Assembly (NCBI GenBank): GCA_026874595.1
Contig: CM049317.1
Span: forward strand, 76,513,891-76,577,890
Direction of reading: 5' to 3'
Length of the DNA: 64,000 bases
From: Sipunculus nudus
Lineage: Eukaryota > Annelida > Sipuncula > Golfingiida > Sipunculidae
Shown: piece by piece, positions 1 to 59,364 of the stretch
Position numbering within the stretch: the stretch's first letter is position 1
Layout: each line of letters opens with the position of its first letter
Position numbers and translations under genes: made by a program
Notes under the pieces: model-generated
The model's input: the letters and a program-made list of their open reading frames with translations, nothing else
What the model was told of the DNA's origin: nothing
The model's database searches: none

Positions 1-200
1 TTCATTTAACAAAATGGAGCTCGCTGGGAAAAATAAGAATTCTGGGTTTTCCCGGACAAAATCAGAATTCTCATTCTTCCTGGGAAAAATAAGAATCAAA
101 TCATAGTATGAAATGATTCTCATTTTTCCCGGGAAAAATGAGAATTCTGATTTTTCCCGGGAGGATTCCAGATCTTCCCAGATTCTCATTCTTCCCTTGA
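1..200. repeat. Inverted and direct repeats of TTTTTCCCGGGAAAAA
   Basis: Several copies of GAATTCTCATTTTTCCC in both orientations. The best pair forms a near-perfect palindrome at 114-147 centred on CCCGGG. It continues past the left edge. Confidence 0.7.
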
Positions 201-1215
201 CATATACATGACATACAAACAAAAAGTTGGATGACATGTATAAATAAAAATTATAAAATCAAAGATATCTTGAAGAAATCTTGGAAGTGTTCATAAACTG
301 TTCACCTTGACCTTCAACTTGAAATTGCCTATACTTTTTTCCTCAAATTTGGAGGCCCATGGGGAGGGAAGACATTTATCTGTTTTTGCTTTGCAAAAAC
401 ACTCATTCTAGTTGTAATATAAATCAAAACTGGCCATCTATCAGTGCCCCCACAAGCACTTGTTTCCTGCATTTATATAGCCCAGAAACTGTCAAAACAC
501 TTAGTATAACAGTATATAAGGGAAAGTTGTACAATGTGAATGTGTATGCCATGTATCTATGTATCACAAGAGTTGAGCCAGAATAAAAAAATTAAAACCC
601 TACTGAGCCCATCAGATAACTTATTTTTTCAATATTTATATATCCTCTTTGTTCAGTTGTTTGGTTCACTGATTAAATACACTCCCTGCAGCGTCAGATA
701 TACATGTCATACTTATCTGTAACTTATCTGCTGCACTTTATGGTCAATCAGTGTCAGTGTCTTGTGTTGCCTACATTTGGAATATGATTGTCTGTCATGT
801 TAAGTGTAGCCCTCTAGTTCAGGTCATCTAAGGCCATGTTGCACAAGGAATGCCACTGCCAGGGACTGATTCAGTCTTGTGACACGGGGTTATCAGTTTT
901 GTCTGTAGACTAAGCAGTAGACATCAAGTAACTTGTAACTTTATTTGCTCTCCGGCATTACAACACAGTGTTACATATAAAAGTTATTACATGCACACAT
1001 TTGTCATATGAAATGGAAAGGTCCGGGGTTTGATTCTCCATCAATACAAACCAAACGTTCTGTGTATATCTTTCCCTTCCTTGTAAAAAAATACAATACT
1101 TTTCTTAATTTTGAATAAAATTAAAACATTTTAATAATATGTAACGTATATATTTTACAAATTAAAACAGACCCATAAATATTATATTTTCATACATACA
1201 TGATGCTTTTTCCAG
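201..1215. other. MARS1 intron, nothing recognised
   Basis: AT-rich, stop-dense in all frames. Small open frames at 359-722 look random. Confidence 0.6.
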
Positions 1216-36904
<35,689 letters not shown>

Positions 36905-37400
36905 TCAGATTAAGAAATAGGAATATTTAATGTATAGGAACTACTCAAAATTAATTAATTAGCACCATGAAGGTGTTGAATTTTAATGTATATTTCAATA
37001 TTTTATGTTAAATATGCTATATATATTTCTTTGATAGTTAATTTGCCTCCACAACATGAAAGCCTGGCAGTGACAGAGGGATAAATACACTGATGCATCA
37101 ATTGATGGCAGCACATGCTAGTCTGACCCACCTCATGGGATGGGGCTGCCATTTGAGAAGTACGATTAGAAATACTTTAGTAATACTTTACATATACTTG
37201 CAGTATAGCAGCATCAACATCTATCAGTCTGGTAGCTGATTTATATCTTGATATATAAATCATTGTAGAGTTATACATATATATATCACAAGATTGAGTT
37301 CATTAAATATATGGATAACAAGCTTTAATTCATTATAATTTGATTTAATACATGCAGTAATACCTCAAAATTATGACCACCAAGCAAGGTAAGGTATATA

Positions 37401-37862
37401 CTGTGGTTGCCTTTTTGTTTGCGAGGGTTTTATTTTCGCGATATTCGCGAATGGGATATTATCGCGAATATGAAACCCTCGGGAATAAGCTGCCCTTTTA
37501 TCGAGGATGAACAAGAGGATATGATGCATCTGCAGATTCTGCACAAATTAATTGGTTATCACACCTCTAGAAACATGGTTTGTAAATCAACAACATAATC
37601 TGTGGATGGGATCGCAACCTTCTCATACAAACACTTAATGATAATTGTCTAAACTTCGATTATGAGACAGGTTATTATACAATGACTATAACAGTAATGA
37701 GTGAGGTACTGTGGGATTTATTTTTATTTTATAATAAATGTAAATGTTATTGTACTTCGATTTCATAGACTCTGGTGCAATCGCGAAAATAAAACCCTCG
37801 CAAAACATTCAAAATTAAGAAATCGCGAAATTCCAGCCTCGCGAATATGAAGCCAACCACAG
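37401..37862. mobile_element. TA-flanked MITE rich in TCGCGA
   Basis: Ends CTGTGGTTG and CAACCACAG with TA flanks. Subterminal arms GCGAGGGTTTTATTTTCGCG and its inverse pair again inside. CpG content stands out from the AT-rich surroundings. It lies about 500 bp after the MARS1 stop, so it may be in the 3' UTR. Confidence 0.8.
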
Positions 37863-37978
37863 TATTAGGAGGAAAGAAGTTATATCCAGAATAAACTGGT
37901 CCTGTCACCATGACCACACCATGTGATATTAACAGTCAAAGACCAATAATGTGTACTTTAGGCCAACATAAAAAAAAA

Positions 37979-38284
37979 AGGGATGGTTCTCAGGCACTTT
38001 TTTTTTCAGAAATCAATGCAGGCGGGCGCTTTTTTTATTTTAAATTATTTGGTATGTTTCGATAAAAATGTCAAATGGTAAGGGAAAAGCATGAAATAAT
38101 AGATTTATTTTGCTAAATATGTAAAATCACTACAAAATAAAGGAAATTGAATGGTTTTATCTTCTTGAAAAAAAAAAAAAGCGGCACCGCTCAAAATTGG
38201 AAAGTTTTTATTGAAAATCAAAATAAAAATTTTTGATGCGGGGGTTTAAAATTGATGCGGGCGGTGCCTGAGAACCATACCTTT
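37979..38284. mobile_element. MITE of the same family, copy 3
   Basis: Left end GGGATGGTTCTCAGGCAC, right end GTGCCTGAGAACCATACCTT. Outside this, AGGCCAA on the left mirrors TTGGCCT on the right, suggesting the inverted repeat extends through the A/T runs. Confidence 0.82.
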
Positions 38285-39803
38285 AATTTTTTTTTGGCCT
38301 TATGAATAGTTTTGTGTTTTATTATTATTGTTTAAAATTTAAAGGGGGAGTGCGTTTAGATTATGAAATTTCCTTCATTGTGGGAGATTTTATGACAATT
38401 TTTATCTTCGGTTTTGTTTTGTGGTTTTCATTAAATCTACATTTTACGTGGGGCATATATTACTACACATTGTTATTATTATAAATAACATTCTAATAGA
38501 AGGGTTGGGTACAAAGGTTTAATAAAAGGTTCAGTAGATGGACCTGTTGCTCTTGTGATCACTTACAGTCGGAGTAAAAGGCTTCAGACATGAATCTACA
38601 CATACTTATTTCAATAAATATACTTGTATAACTGGTCTTTGAAGTGTTTTCATTTCTTTCATTGGCATTCATCTAAAGTGTATTTTAGAGCTATGAATAA
38701 AATATACTATACATGAACTTGTGTTAATTGCAGAAGATTGGGAGATGTCACTGCTTATAATTACCAGATTCATATTTGTTCTGGCCTCACCAGGCAGACC
38801 TGTGCCCTCCAATTATCAAGCTTTCCAGCTGTCTGTCTGACAAACGCACATTATTTCAAGAACTGTTCTAGCAACTGAGGTTATTTTTTTTAAGTGTCCC
38901 AATGAGCATGTGTACTATGTGATTTCAGACCTGTCAGAAATTCAGATGGCAATTTCGAATTCCTTTCATGCACCTCACCTCACTATTCTTGAAGTTGCCA
39001 TGAATATTTTTTTTTAAGTTTGGATCCCTACCAGAATTTCAAAGTGTGCTATCAAATTTCCAACCCATCAGAAATCCAATTTGCCATCAGACACCTTTGA
39101 TGTATTTAATCAAGGACCCTTTCATCAGTTGTCAAATTTTGACTGAAGATTTGTATTATATAATAATAAAAGGCTTTGGGTTGTGGAATTTCTTCATAGC
39201 AGGACCTAATTTTTGTTGGACCACTGAGATGTAATGGTTCATCTCCTTTTGTTTGTTTGAAAAGCAAGCCAGGGTGTTTGTGGGAATGAAACTGAATTAA
39301 GGATATAAATTGTAGATATTTATAAAACACCTTTGGCTACTTGAATCATGCTGCATGATTTTTAAATTCTCCCAAGTGCTTTGTTTTCCCCCATAAAGTG
39401 GTCAGTAGTGCCTCAACTATCCTAATAATGTTAATTTCCATCAAAATACTTTGGATTTTATCAGATTTTCTTGCTCCCACTGTAGATGAGTATCCAGTGA
39501 CACTTCAGCCAACATCAGTTGCAATATTCCTGTCAGTAACTGCTGTCAAGCCAATCAGAAAGCATCCCCAGTAAACGACACTCGCAAATACGTTTTTGTT
39601 CTCCTACTATAATTCACAGATTTGGACTTTGAACCCAAAGAGTATCTTCTCTGCCCCTGCAGGTCCAATCACTAAGCTCTCAACATTGAGATTCCGTCCC
39701 AAGGTCAGTAGGGGATCTTTACATCATATTTACATCCCCTTAACAAGCATATATGAAAGTACTAATGCCCCAGGTACTTATGATCATTATTTAAATTTGT
39801 GTA
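38285..39803. other. Intergenic DNA before the 37-bp minisatellite
   Basis: AT-rich; AATAAA occurs at 38613. At 39772, GGTACTTATGATCATTATTT matches 30239, a dispersed repeat that runs into the first minisatellite unit. Confidence 0.5.
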
Positions 39804-41657
39804 ATTTGTATATCCTGAAACATTAAATGAGGGGAACGGAATTTGTATATCCTGGAACATTAAATGAGGGGAACGGAATTTGTATATCCTGGAACATTAA
39901 ATGAGGGGAACGGAATTTGTATATCCTGGAACATTAAATGAGGGGAACGGAATTTGTATATCCTGGAACATTAAATGAGGGGAACGGAATTTGTATATCC
40001 TGGAACATTAAATGAGGGGAACGGAATTTGTATATCCTGGAACATTAAATGAGGGGAACGGAATTTGTATATCCTGAAACATTAAATGAGGGGAACGGAA
40101 TTTGTATATCCTGGAACATAAAATGAGGGGAACGGAATTTGTATATCCTGGAACATTAAATGAGGGGAACGGAATTTGTATATCCTGAAACATTAAATGA
40201 GGGGAACGGAATTTGTATATCCTGAAACATTAAATGAGGGGAACGGAATTTGTATATCCTGGAACATTAAATGAGGGGAACGGAATTTGTATATCCTGGA
40301 ACATTAAATGAGGGGAACGGAATTTGTATATCCTGGAACATTAAATGAGGGGAACGGAATTTGTATATCCTGGAACATTAAATGAGGGGAACGGAATTTG
40401 TATATCCTAGAACATTAAATGAGGGGAACGGAATTTGTATATCCTGGAACATTAAATGAGGGGAACGGAATTTGTATATCCTGAAACATTAAATGAGGGG
40501 AACGGAATTTGTATATCCTGAAACATTAAATGAGGGGAACGGAATTTGTATATCCTGAAACATTAAATGAGGGGAACGGAATTTGTATATCCTGGAACAT
40601 TAAATGAGGGGAACGGAATTTGTATATCCTGAAACATTAAATGAGGGGAACGGAATTTGTATATCCTGGAACATTAAATGAGGGGAACGGAATTTGTATA
40701 TCCTGGAACATTAAATGAGGGGAACGGAATTTGTATATCCTGGAACATTAAATGAGGGGAACGGAATTTGTATATCCTGGAACATTAAATGAGGGGAACT
40801 GAATTTGTATATCCTGGAACATTAAATGAGGGGAACTGAATTTGTATATCCTGGAACATTAAATGAGGGGAACTGAATTTGTATATCCTGGAACATTAAA
40901 TGAGGGGAACTGAATTTGTATATCCTGAAACATTAAATGAGGGGAACTGAATTTGTATATCCTGAAACATTAAATGAGGGGAACTGAATTTGTATATCCT
41001 GAAACATTAAATGAGGGGAACTGAATTTGTACATCCTGGAACATTAAATGAGGGGAACGGAATTTGTATATCCTGAAACATTAAATGAGGGGAACGGAAT
41101 TTGTATATCCTGAAACATTTAATGAGGGGAACGGAATTTGTATATCCTGAAACATTAAATGAGGGGAACGGAATTTGTATATCCTGGAACATTAAATGAG
41201 GGGAACGGAATTTGTATATCCTGAAACATTAAATGAGGGGAACGGAATTTGTATATCCTGAAACATTAAATGAGGGGAACGGAATTTATATATCCTGAAA
41301 CATTAAATGAGGGGAACGGAATTTGTATATCCTGGAACATTAAATGAGGGGAACGGAATTTGTATATCCTGGAACATTAAATGAGGGGAACGGAATTTGT
41401 ATATCCTGGAACATTAAATGAGGGGAACGGAATTTGTATATCCTGAAACATTAAATGAGGGGAACGGAATTTGTATATCCTGGAACATTAAATGAGGGGA
41501 ACGGAATTTGTATATCCTGGAACATTAAATGAGGGGAACGGAATTTGTATATCCTGGAACATTAAATGAGGGGAACGGAATTTGTATATCCTGGAACATT
41601 AAATGAGGGGAACGGAATTTGTATATCCTGGAACATTAAATGAGGGGAACGGAATTT
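39804..41657. repeat. 37-bp minisatellite, about 50 copies, intergenic
   Basis: Unit begins GGGGAACGGAATTTGTATAT and continues CCTGGAACATTAAATGA. Two variable sites dominate: CCTGGAAC versus CCTGAAAC throughout, and AACTGAAT replacing AACGGAAT in a block at about 40798-41030. Otherwise copies are nearly identical. It lies between the 3' ends of MARS1 and NDUFA4. Open frames in it are repeat artefacts. Confidence 0.96.
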
Positions 41658-44600
41658 TTCAAACCATAACCAATTTTGTCAAATATTTTCCTTTTAAATT
41701 TGACTCGTACATGTAATTCCTGAACATACAAGGTTTAGGTTTATACAGCCCTCCACTAAGTTCGAGATTTAATCACATACACACAGAAACATCACAGTTA
41801 CCACCCTTAGCCATACACAGCTCAAGATTCTCCAATTAACATATAATTTATTTTTCATCAGTTTACATAAACTTGTACATGGTATAACCGATACGGAGTC
41901 TGTATACATAAACATCTGTTGTACAAACCTGTACTGTTACCCTTGGCAAGTACACAAAATCAGAGTATTAGATCTTATTGTTGAGGTAATCTTCATGGCT
42001 TACTCAGTGTAAATGTTCTTCATGAATGGTACAAAAGAACAAAATATAAAATTATGCCCTTCTTCTTGTGAAGGTGAAATAATTTAACAAAAGCCATCCA
42101 ACCTTATATTACAGAAAACATGTCTGTACACAACACACTATTTATCTGATGTGATGAAATGATTAAGAAATGTCATCATCTAACTGTTACCTAACAACTA
42201 TCTGAAAGAAATGTCATCATCTAACTGTTACCTAGCAACTATCTGAAAGATCAAAGGGTGAGATGTCCCATGTTCAAAAACGGGGAAATCCAGTAGCCTA
42301 ACCAACACCTGAAATATTTCTACGAGTCTCGTTATCATCCTGATTGTACATCTATGACGGGTAACAAACAGTCTAATTTTGTTACTACATTCAAGCAGGG
42401 ACCAGTCTATTGTTGTTTTAACAATGGGAACCCTGTACTGATGGATATGAGGGTTAATAGAATCTACCAATACAGATGATAAAAATATGAGATTAAATCA
42501 GTCTATTCTTGCCTCACTTCAAGTGAAAAATTTACTCTTTGCTTTACAAAAGACAACAGCAGATGATTTGCATTGTTTATACATGTTGGTGTGTGTTATA
42601 TTTTAGATAAAGGCTGATCACTTGAAAAGCTTGCATAGGAAATGTAACTCAAATAATTACAACTGTTACATATAACAATAACTTTGTGGAAGAGATATAA
42701 AGTAAAATAAACAACAAATGTATGACATCATTCAAAAGGAATACACAAAACAAACTTAAAGATTACTTTTTACTCATGACTTTTTGTTAAACATGAAGAA
42801 TATGTTCCAGGTGAAATCTTCTATTGAATTTGGCTCCTCCAATTAGTAATGCAGCTCTGAAACATAAGAACACAAACTGTTAAACAAAACTTAAAATATG
42901 TTGTTCTGTGGGTGTCCTAAATACCTCTTGAAAAGTGAGAAAATTTTACTTTTTCTGGTGAAAATCTATAGGATATACTTTCTACTTCAACCAGGACAAA
43001 TCAAATCCCAGCTAGAAGGTTAAAAGAGAAATATGATCTCTTTTCATTCTCTTCATTTTCTAAAGAGTTCATACTTACAGTTTATATGTATATGAAGAGT
43101 ATGAATGGATTATGAAAGTGTGACAAAATATATATAATTATTACAGAAATGTAAAAATGTTTGCAAACTTATACCAGAACCATTTGTTTGGTTTATAACC
43201 TGGATATGAAATTCAATTATTTACTCTTTGGTGTAGAAGTGGGTTTTATCCGTGTGACAAGAAGAAAACTCAATTTATGAACTGCACAAAGCCAGACCTA
43301 CCACAGCACATTTCCAATCACAACAGCATAATAAAGGGGCAACTGTAAGTTAAATTACACCCTGCTCCACAGTTACTTAAATCACTGATGAATCCCAGAA
43401 TTATCAAAGTCACAAAGAAACCACCAGTGAGTTGGTAAAATCACCAGAAAATTTACATGTGTGTAAAGTTGTATTTTCAGACCTTTCCTCCACTTAAATG
43501 ATTTTCCAATAATGAAGGACAAGCACTTACCCATTACACTCAACATTACAGGAGAAAGTAAATTTATTTGGTCACACATAATGTTATATTATTTATTTAT
43601 CATTATAATTCTTATTTAAAATTATGAATTTATTCAGTACATATTCTTTATCCCTGGATCAGGATTACTCCGTAAACGAAACAATAAAAGAAATACAATA
43701 ATCACTGCTAAATGTATTAGCATCCTACTTACTGTACAATGTATTACAAAACTGAACATATAAATTTTATTAATTTGCCTATGTATATAATTTAGATCCA
43801 ATTATTATGTGTAGCAACTATTTGAACAATTGTATGTATTTCCCAATTTTTATAATATGATCACTAAATGTGAATATATACAATGATCTTCCTGCATTAA
43901 CCTGTCTTGACACCCTGGATGTATTTCTAATCACTTGTATCACATTTATTATCATTTTGACTGTACTACCGCTACCCTGTAAAGCAACATTCATAATCTG
44001 CGTACAATGTGATATAAATGTGCATGCTATTAACTAATTTAACTAATTATTCTGTCAGATGTGAAACTAACACCTAGTGCTCAATCCTCCTTCACCCAAG
44101 TACATTCCCATCATAACACTGTCTGAAAAGTCATTTTGCAATAAAGTTTATATTTTCTTCATACTTTAACTTTCAAACAATTTTACACTTTATTCTATTG
44201 TGATTTTTACTTTTGTCATATAATCCTTTAGGTTAAGTAAACATATTCCACATGCATTTGTTGTGTGAATGGAGGATTTAATTCATCCAGATCCCAGACT
44301 TTGCCCCGATTTGATTGGCTCTTACACATGTGACATCATCTACGGAATTTTATCAACAACTCAGATCTAGTTATGCATGTTGTTTTTATTCTCTCCTGAA
44401 AATTTGGGACTGACAGTGGCAGAAATACTGTGCTTTCAATGAGATCTAGAATTTTTAGTCACAGGATTTCCCAGTGTGTGACGTCACTGCGGAGTTGACA
44501 GTGCTCATAGATGTGCCCATATTTTATTAACATATCACATAACTTCCTTTTTCTGTGGAAAAACATGTATAGAAAAAATGTTTTTCCTCCAGTAATTGAG

Positions 44601-45344
44601 CTAATTTTATGTAAAATCTATATAAATATTTTTTTCATTGGCAATTATGTTATATGATAATATAATGAGATTTGGAGATTTGCTTGACCTTTATGGTATC
44701 ACTGCAGTATTCATCACAAACACTTGAACTGAGTGAATTACAGTCTGTACCTGAACAGGTTGATCAATACTAACAATTATTGTCAGTTCAATATCCTCAG
44801 GTTCGATTGAATTTTGCTATGATCATTTTTATCAGTTACAATTAAAAGGAAAATTGGTAATGTAGGGTGATTAAGTGGCCTAATTTTCAAAAAGGTAAAT
44901 AAAAACCTACCTTACACCTTGTTTAACATAATTTTTAAAAATATGAGAAAACAGTCTACTATTGACAACATATCAGCCCCATCCAGGGCAGTCAAGGTCA
45001 TTGGTCATTTACAAAAACAGCCTTAATTGACAGCTGCTGATTGGCTGATGTCATGTAAGCAATCTAAAAGTATGACCAGCTATTAAAACAAAGATGGCTA
45101 CTTGCGCAGGGACACATTGGGAGTGTCAGATCATTGTTAAATAAGTTGTGTAACATAAACTGGTGATTAACTGTAAAATTCTTAATTGCCATATAAGACT
45201 GTCACTTCCATATTCAGCTTGCTGGGAAATTATTGAAAAAGAAGCTGCTAGAAAATTATTGAAAAATATACCTTTTAAGAAAATTATGTCCAAAATTATC
45301 AGGTTGGTAGAACAGAGTTCACATACCTTATCTTTTGACCATGT
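41658..45344. other. Intergenic DNA and probable NDUFA4 3' UTR
   Basis: A 39-bp direct duplication (AAATGTCATCATCTAACTG) lies at about 42169-42250. AATAAA on the minus strand occurs at 44528-44523 and 44390-44385, possible NDUFA4 poly(A) signals; neither is certain. A candidate minus-strand terminal exon is at 42787-42856. Confidence 0.4.
42787..42856 (-). CDS. Candidate terminal exon, unrecognised
   Basis: After an acceptor-like TATGTTTCAG the minus strand reads AALLIGGAKFNRRFHLEHIL then HV and TAA. The frame looks protein-like but is short. No partner exon was found, and NDUFA4 already has a good stop upstream. Confidence 0.15.
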
Positions 45345-56631
<11,287 letters not shown>

Positions 56632-56760
56632 GGTGAGAATCTTGCGTGCACGCTGCCCTTTCCGAAATCGAGTAAGCGTCCTTTATATAGGCTCAAGGAC
56701 TTCTAGCGGGCACCGATTCACTCGCTCATGATTGGTTAGCCCGCGCCACACGTGTGTGTT
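56632..56760 (-). promoter_or_regulatory. NDUFA4 promoter with TATA box, CCAAT box and E-box
   Basis: Read on the minus strand: CTATATAAAG at 56690-56681, about 50 bp before the ATG; CCAAT at 56735-56731; CACGTG at 56754-56749. More inverted CCAAT boxes (ATTGG on plus) lie at about 56272 and 56323, inside intron 1. The spacing predicts a start site near 56655 and a 5' UTR of about 25 nt. The surrounding 56.2-56.75 kb is visibly more GC- and CpG-rich than the rest of the window. Confidence 0.6.
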
Positions 56761-57077
56761 TTACTATCTGTGTATAAACAGTAAACCAGCCCACTTGTAT
56801 CCTAAAACGAATACAGATTGGGTATATCTCCTGATATAGCCTGGGTTCTTCCATTCATTTTGGGGCAATATGGTTTCTTTCAGGTTTGGTTTTTCAACTA
56901 GAGAACACTGCAGCAGGTACGGCATGCGTTTCCATTGTTCCCGCCATTTCTGATATTGATCCGTGGTCGTCACGTTGACTGTGTCTGACAATCTTTGTCT
57001 CTCTAAATTGATGCGCTACTGGAACTGCCACAGAATGATAAAAAAGACAACCAGCAGCGAATCCAGAAGTGGGAGGG

Positions 57078-57093
57078 GGAAGGGGGGGGGGGG
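57078..57093. repeat. G-run pair with the C-run at 57318
   Basis: A G homopolymer here and a C homopolymer of about 20 at 57318-57338 face each other within 250 bp, next to GAATCCAGAAGTGGGAGGGG and its approximate inverse GGATCTGCCCCTG. This may be a small inverted-repeat element. Confidence 0.5.
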
Positions 57094-57489
57094 GCTGGGC
57101 CTACATAGGCTATGTAGCTAGATCCCCATTTCTTTTCAGCCGCCGCAACATTTTTGAGGGTTTCAAACCAATATTTTGGCCTGGTCAGTGTTGGATCCGA
57201 CACTGTCCAAGCCAAAATATTGGTTTAGCTGAGTTCATATAATTACCGTCCCCCTCTCTCTTAGTCTTTTTGTGTTGCCCTCCCCCGTTCATAAATTTAT
57301 GGATCTGCCCCTGCAACCCCCCCCCCCCCCCCCCCCCGGGTCCACAACGCACACTCATATCTGAGGAACTTTATGTGAGGTTTTCTCAGTTTTCCTTGGG
57401 TTGACCCTCCTTTTTCTGGTAGGCCTAACAAAGTGAGATGCATCTTGGAAGTCATATATATTTCATTAGTCTTTCTCTCATGAGCAACC

Positions 57490-57490
<1 letters not shown>

Positions 57491-57540
<50 letters not shown>
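57491..57540. repeat. (CT)n microsatellite
   Basis: About 25 CT repeats upstream of the NDUFA4 promoter region. Confidence 0.95.
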
Positions 57541-57546
<6 letters not shown>

Positions 57547-58902
57547 TTCCTTAAATTACAGTTGGATGCAACCCATTTATTTTGGTTCGCTATATATATT
57601 GCTTGCCTGCACCAGGCAAAAACATACATATATAAAATTATATATGTATACCTGCAGTATATATATATCTCTTTTCAAACTGCGTATTATATCCATGCGT
57701 ATTATATATGTGTGTGTGTGTGTATTTTTCTGAGGGTATATAGGCCTATACATATATAGGTTTTCAACATCGGCGCAAATTGTCGCGGGGGAGATGTCCC
57801 AAACCCATGGGGGACGTGCATATTATATACCCCCTCCACATTTTGTATGTTTAAAGAAAGTCATTTTGCCATAAAACAGACACTAATTTCAGTCCATATA
57901 ATATCATTTATAAACAAAAATGTGTCACAAAGCTGCAAAGTTCCTCAAATTTATATAAATAAATAATAGTCTTTCAGAAATGACAAAAATACGAAAATGC
58001 CAATTTTAACATTATTTAACCTTCTTCAACGTTTTTCACACACACAAAGAAACCACTCTGGAACCCGGACATCCAATGCATGAATTATACAATATGTGAT
58101 TGATTGAATGATTGATAATCTTTATTTCCTTCGAAAGTTTGAAAAGTACAATAAATAAATTCAATATATACATTGGTAGACATTAGAAAAAGAAAGAGTA
58201 AAAGTAAATAATCACTTAATCAGAGAAAGCTTCGAAACGTGAAACATATAAAATTACAAAAAAATGTAATAGCATGAGAGACGCGAAACTTTTTTTTTAA
58301 GTTATACAACATTTGACTTGAAAATTACAAGGCTTCTATTACTGGTCTTATATAGATTTTTAAGAAAAAAGCGAACTGATAAATTTGCGTAATAGTGTAG
58401 TCGCTCATGTAGCAAAATCCCAATCCCGTAGGAATGAATGCCCAAATTGAGATAGCATTTGTTTTCACTTCATTTAGGTGTAAGCTGATGGAAAAATTTA
58501 GGTAACAAATTTTAGTCAACCCCCTGACCCCCCAAAAATCCAAGATGGCCGCCATCATAATAAAAAACCTAGATTTAATTTGCTTTGATATTGTAACTAT
58601 CGCATCAAAATGAATAATATTGGATCGATTTATAAGATTTTTTAATGTGTACTGGTAATACCTACTACCCCAGGAGCTGTCCAAAGGTTAGGGAGGGTAT
58701 TCAAGGTCAAGGTCAAACTTATTTACCAACTTTCGATCTTAAAATTACATTAGACAACTTTGGCACTACGCTGTCATATATTTTGTAATATGGTTTCCAA
58801 ATAGTCAACAGTATTAATAATTCTCTCGGCAGAATAAAATAGCATAGGGACGATATAAAATACATTACACTAAGATACCGTCATATTGTTTTCAAATGGA
58901 CC

Positions 58903-59364
58903 TTAAAGGTGCCGATTCACCTACCTTTTTGAAAGAGAATTTGTAATTTCTGGCTTCTCTGTGTATATATCAATGATCTTAAGGTAATTCTGGTTTTGCT
59001 AAGTTCTTATGAAAACTCCCTGAAGGAAGTATGAACTTGTTGATCAACAATTTATTTGTTAACACAGCAATGTTGACAAAAGGGGAAAAATGTAACCTAA
59101 CATGGTATGTGGCATATATGAGGAGGCAGAAAGGTAATATGTTGCAAAACGTCAACTCTCGTCTATCTGACTTGCTGCCAATGCCATTGTTGAATTTGTT
59201 TTATTTTTGCGGGCCCCAACATTTTATAAACACGTTGATATTAACAAAACAAGCAGCCTGTGAGCGTGATATCAACGTTTTCTGGCCTATTTTGTATAAA
59301 ATCATGAAGGGATTACCTTTAGACTTAGATTATAAAGGTCAGATAGGTGAATGGGCCCCTTTAA
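58903..59364. mobile_element. MITE flanked by TTAA
   Basis: TTAA at 58903-58906 and 59361-59364 encloses inverted ends AGGTGCCGATTCACCTACC and AGGGGCCCATTCACCTATC (16 of 19 identical). TTAA duplication is typical of piggyBac-type transposition. A 125-codon open frame inside is not recognisable. Confidence 0.7.

Noticed and set aside
56764-56991. Minus-strand open frame upstream of NDUFA4, with DQYQKWREQWKRMP
   Set aside because: No usable ATG in frame and no good donor. It could be an exon of a gene to the right, but nothing confirms it.
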